Source: Tetrahymena thermophila SB210 (lineage: Eukaryota > Ciliophora > Oligohymenophorea > Hymenostomatida > Tetrahymenidae). From it: a DNA stretch of 64,000 nt. Of this stretch, positions 62,117 through 64,000 are shown piece by piece; the stretch's first letter is position 1, and every line of letters begins with the position of its first letter. The DNA lies in assembly GCF_000189635.1 (NCBI RefSeq), contig NW_002476421.1, forward strand, positions 149,428-213,427, in the 5' to 3' direction. Position numbers and translations under genes: made by a program. Under the pieces are notes generated by a model, which had not been told where the DNA came from, made no database searches, and saw nothing but the letters and a program-made list of their open reading frames with translations.

Positions 62117-63691
62117 TTAGAAAACATTTATTTGCTTAATATTTTTTTAACAATATTATTCTATTTTAATCATATAATACCTTAAAAAGATGATATTTTT
62201 GTTTGAGATTATTTTAAAATACCCTTTTAAAATATAAATTATATATTTTAGAAAGATTTAAAAATTATTGAATTTATTGTTATTTTGTTAAAAAAAATCA
62301 CTTTTTTATTGTTGAAAATTAAATGAATATAGTACTTGCTACAAAATAAATGGCAATTTGATAAATGCTTCAAGATATAAAAAATAGAACTATTTATATA
62401 TTTATTTTAATTATTTTAATTTAATTCAATCATTTACTCATCTTTATTTATAATCAAAAGCATTATTCATCTAAATTTAAGTAATAAATAAAAATAATTC
62501 TGGTTAATTAAGACTCTATTTTAATACCAGTAATTAAAAGAATGAAGTAATAATTCAGCAGCGTATAATATAACTATGTGATTTAAATAAGTTAAGAAAA
62601 TTAATTAAATTTGATTGAACGAAATCAATCATTAAATATGAGATTGTGTTAATTAGAATTTATAATGTAATAAAAAAGAAAATTATTTAAATTAACATAA
62701 TATTGAAATAACTAATAAAAAAATTTATTGATAGAGCAAGCTATTATTAATTCATTTAATTATTTTTTTGTTAATTTTTAGGATATCCAAGCTTTTATTT
62801 TTAAAGTAAATGATTTTATTAAATTTAAACATAGAAATAAATATTTACTTATAAAATGATTAGCTTTTTTTTATTTTTGGAAAAATATTTAAAAATTAAA
62901 AAAAATAATTTAGAGAATAATCAATTTATTCTTTTTAATTTCGTGAACAAATTAATTTTTGCACAAAAATGTTAGGTGTTAAAATTATAAAAATTTTTCT
63001 AGAAGGTAAATAGAGTCTGTTTATAATATTTTCATTTTTTAAGATAGAGTAAATTAATTTTATTACTAGATGATAAGAAAATACAAGTTATCATATTATA
63101 AATATTGATAATTAGTTAAATTTAAATGTTAAAAAAAAAATTGTTCAATTAAAAAATACAATAAATTAAAAGAAATATTTTAATTATGATTTTCAGGATA
63201 ATATTATTTATAAATTTAAAATTGAGCTAACTATTAATCTATTATATTTTATAGATATTTGGATGTATTTATTGATACTTATCATTAAAAATATGTTTTA
63301 ATCTACTTAAAATTAACATATCAGTGTTTTGTATTGAATTTGTGGTTTTGTTTATTCAAGATTATGTATGGCTGATTAAAAAAAGAAGAAAAATTATTGA
63401 TTAACTAAAAGTCTTTAGGGAATATTGGTAACTCAAAGACCCACTGATATAATTTAGTGAATTTTGATTAAAACTCTTAATTTTGATTAATAATTAACTA
63501 ATTTTTATTTATTTACCACTTACCACAAGTATAACATAGATTATTCTTGAATAAAGAGAAAATTAAGTAAAATAAAATAAAATTTTAAGAATTTTAATTA
63601 CAAACAAAATAGAAGGGATTGAACACAAAAAGAGGGAACTTATTTTATTTGAAATAAAAATGAACTTTCTAAAAGGGAATTTATAAATATA
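62117..63691. other. Intergenic AT-rich gap
   Basis: Spacer after family member 5. It holds only the small TGA-interrupted piece at 63368-63460; the remainder shows no coding character. Confidence 0.45.
63368..63460 (+). pseudogene. Gene-start-like fragment with an in-frame TGA
   Basis: ATG 63368 gives MADQKKKKNY, then TGA at 63398-63400, and the same frame continues LTKSLQGILVTQRPTDIIQ to a second TGA at 63458. The second part has the look of a conserved protein (RPTDI motif, as in the small dimerisation/docking helices of RIIa type; a weak resemblance only). The rest of such a domain is missing. Best explained as a truncated gene start whose Trp codon TGG became TGA. Confidence 0.35.
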
Positions 63692-63958
63692 ATGGATGAT
63701 AGCAGAGAAAAATTACAGAAGAATAATAATAGTTTTAAACCAATCATATTAAATTTATCGATCAAATATTAGAAAAGAAATATTATGCTTATCGTAGCAT
63801 TTTAATAAAAAAATCAATTATAATATTAAATCACAAATATAAAAATTTATTTTTATATCAATTTCAAACTAAATCAAAGAAAGCATTAAAATTTAACAAA
63901 ATAATAAAACGTAATTAAAATCAATTAACCACCATAATTTTTATAAAATTAGAATTGA
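63692..63958 (+). CDS. Doubtful 88-residue open frame near the right edge
   Basis: ATG 63692 to TGA 63956-63958. The first 40 residues (MDDSREKLQKNNNSFKP, QKRNIMLIVAFQQK) have acceptable composition; the rest is N/Q/K/I-rich. It could be a first exon of a gene continuing beyond the window or spacer open by chance. No domain. Confidence 0.25.
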
Positions 63959-64000
63959 AAATAAAAAAAAATAAAATATGCCTTCATTGTACACTATTAA

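Noticed and set aside
1-64000. Mass pseudogenisation because of many in-frame TAA and TAG codons
   Set aside because: TAA/TAG occur where Gln is expected in the conserved mutase, and real ends are always TGA, so the code is reassigned.
1-64000. tRNA or rRNA genes, CRISPR arrays, telomeric repeats or a chromosome-breakage sequence
   Set aside because: No compact GC-rich cloverleaf-like block, no regularly spaced identical repeats, no GGGGTT/CCCCAA arrays and no 15-base breakage motif were seen on reading through.

Overview
The window looks like somatic (macronuclear-type) DNA of a ciliate close to Tetrahymena. It is very AT-rich. Long protein-like reading frames use TAA and TAG freely inside genes, evidently as glutamine, and end only at TGA. 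Genes are broken by short AT-rich introns of about 50-150 bases with GTA...TAG or GTA...AAAAG borders. All coding calls here use that code, so many genes look interrupted under the standard code. No tRNA, rRNA, CRISPR array, telomeric repeat or chromosome-breakage motif was seen.

Left part (1-11,100): the 3' end of a membrane-protein gene, a complete seven-exon phosphoglycerate mutase gene (2440-4238), a short intronless minus-strand gene of unknown function (6064-6465), a minus-strand coiled-coil protein gene (7163-9097) and a three-unit tandem repeat (9525-10390).

Centre-left (11,127-26,260): a twelve-exon gene for a protein of about 3155 residues with a Q/N/S-rich middle and a C-terminal half that appears to be built of strand-rich modules. 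Two doubtful small genes follow, then the first member of a five-member protein family (24,803).

Centre (27,448-36,515): a tandem segmental duplication. Copy A carries three predicted genes, including family member 2, and a short inverted-repeat element that copy B lacks. In copy B all three genes are frameshifted, broken or shortened, including family member 3.

Right part (38,482-64,000): a 2539-residue beta-helix/multi-pass membrane protein, family member 4 (48,677), a PAS-domain multi-pass membrane protein of about 1855 residues, family member 5 (61,214), and long AT-rich gaps with a 250-base tandem duplication, a 16-base perfect palindrome and orphan coding fragments.

Only the mutase has a well-established biochemical role (glycolysis). 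The two large membrane proteins are probably surface or sensory proteins. The most notable pattern is the family of intronless, Gln/Asn-rich proteins sharing an acidic stretch followed by an F-[SY]-I-[WC] core, scattered among larger genes and partly amplified by local duplication. Exon borders were inferred by eye from frame and splice consensus, not from transcripts.
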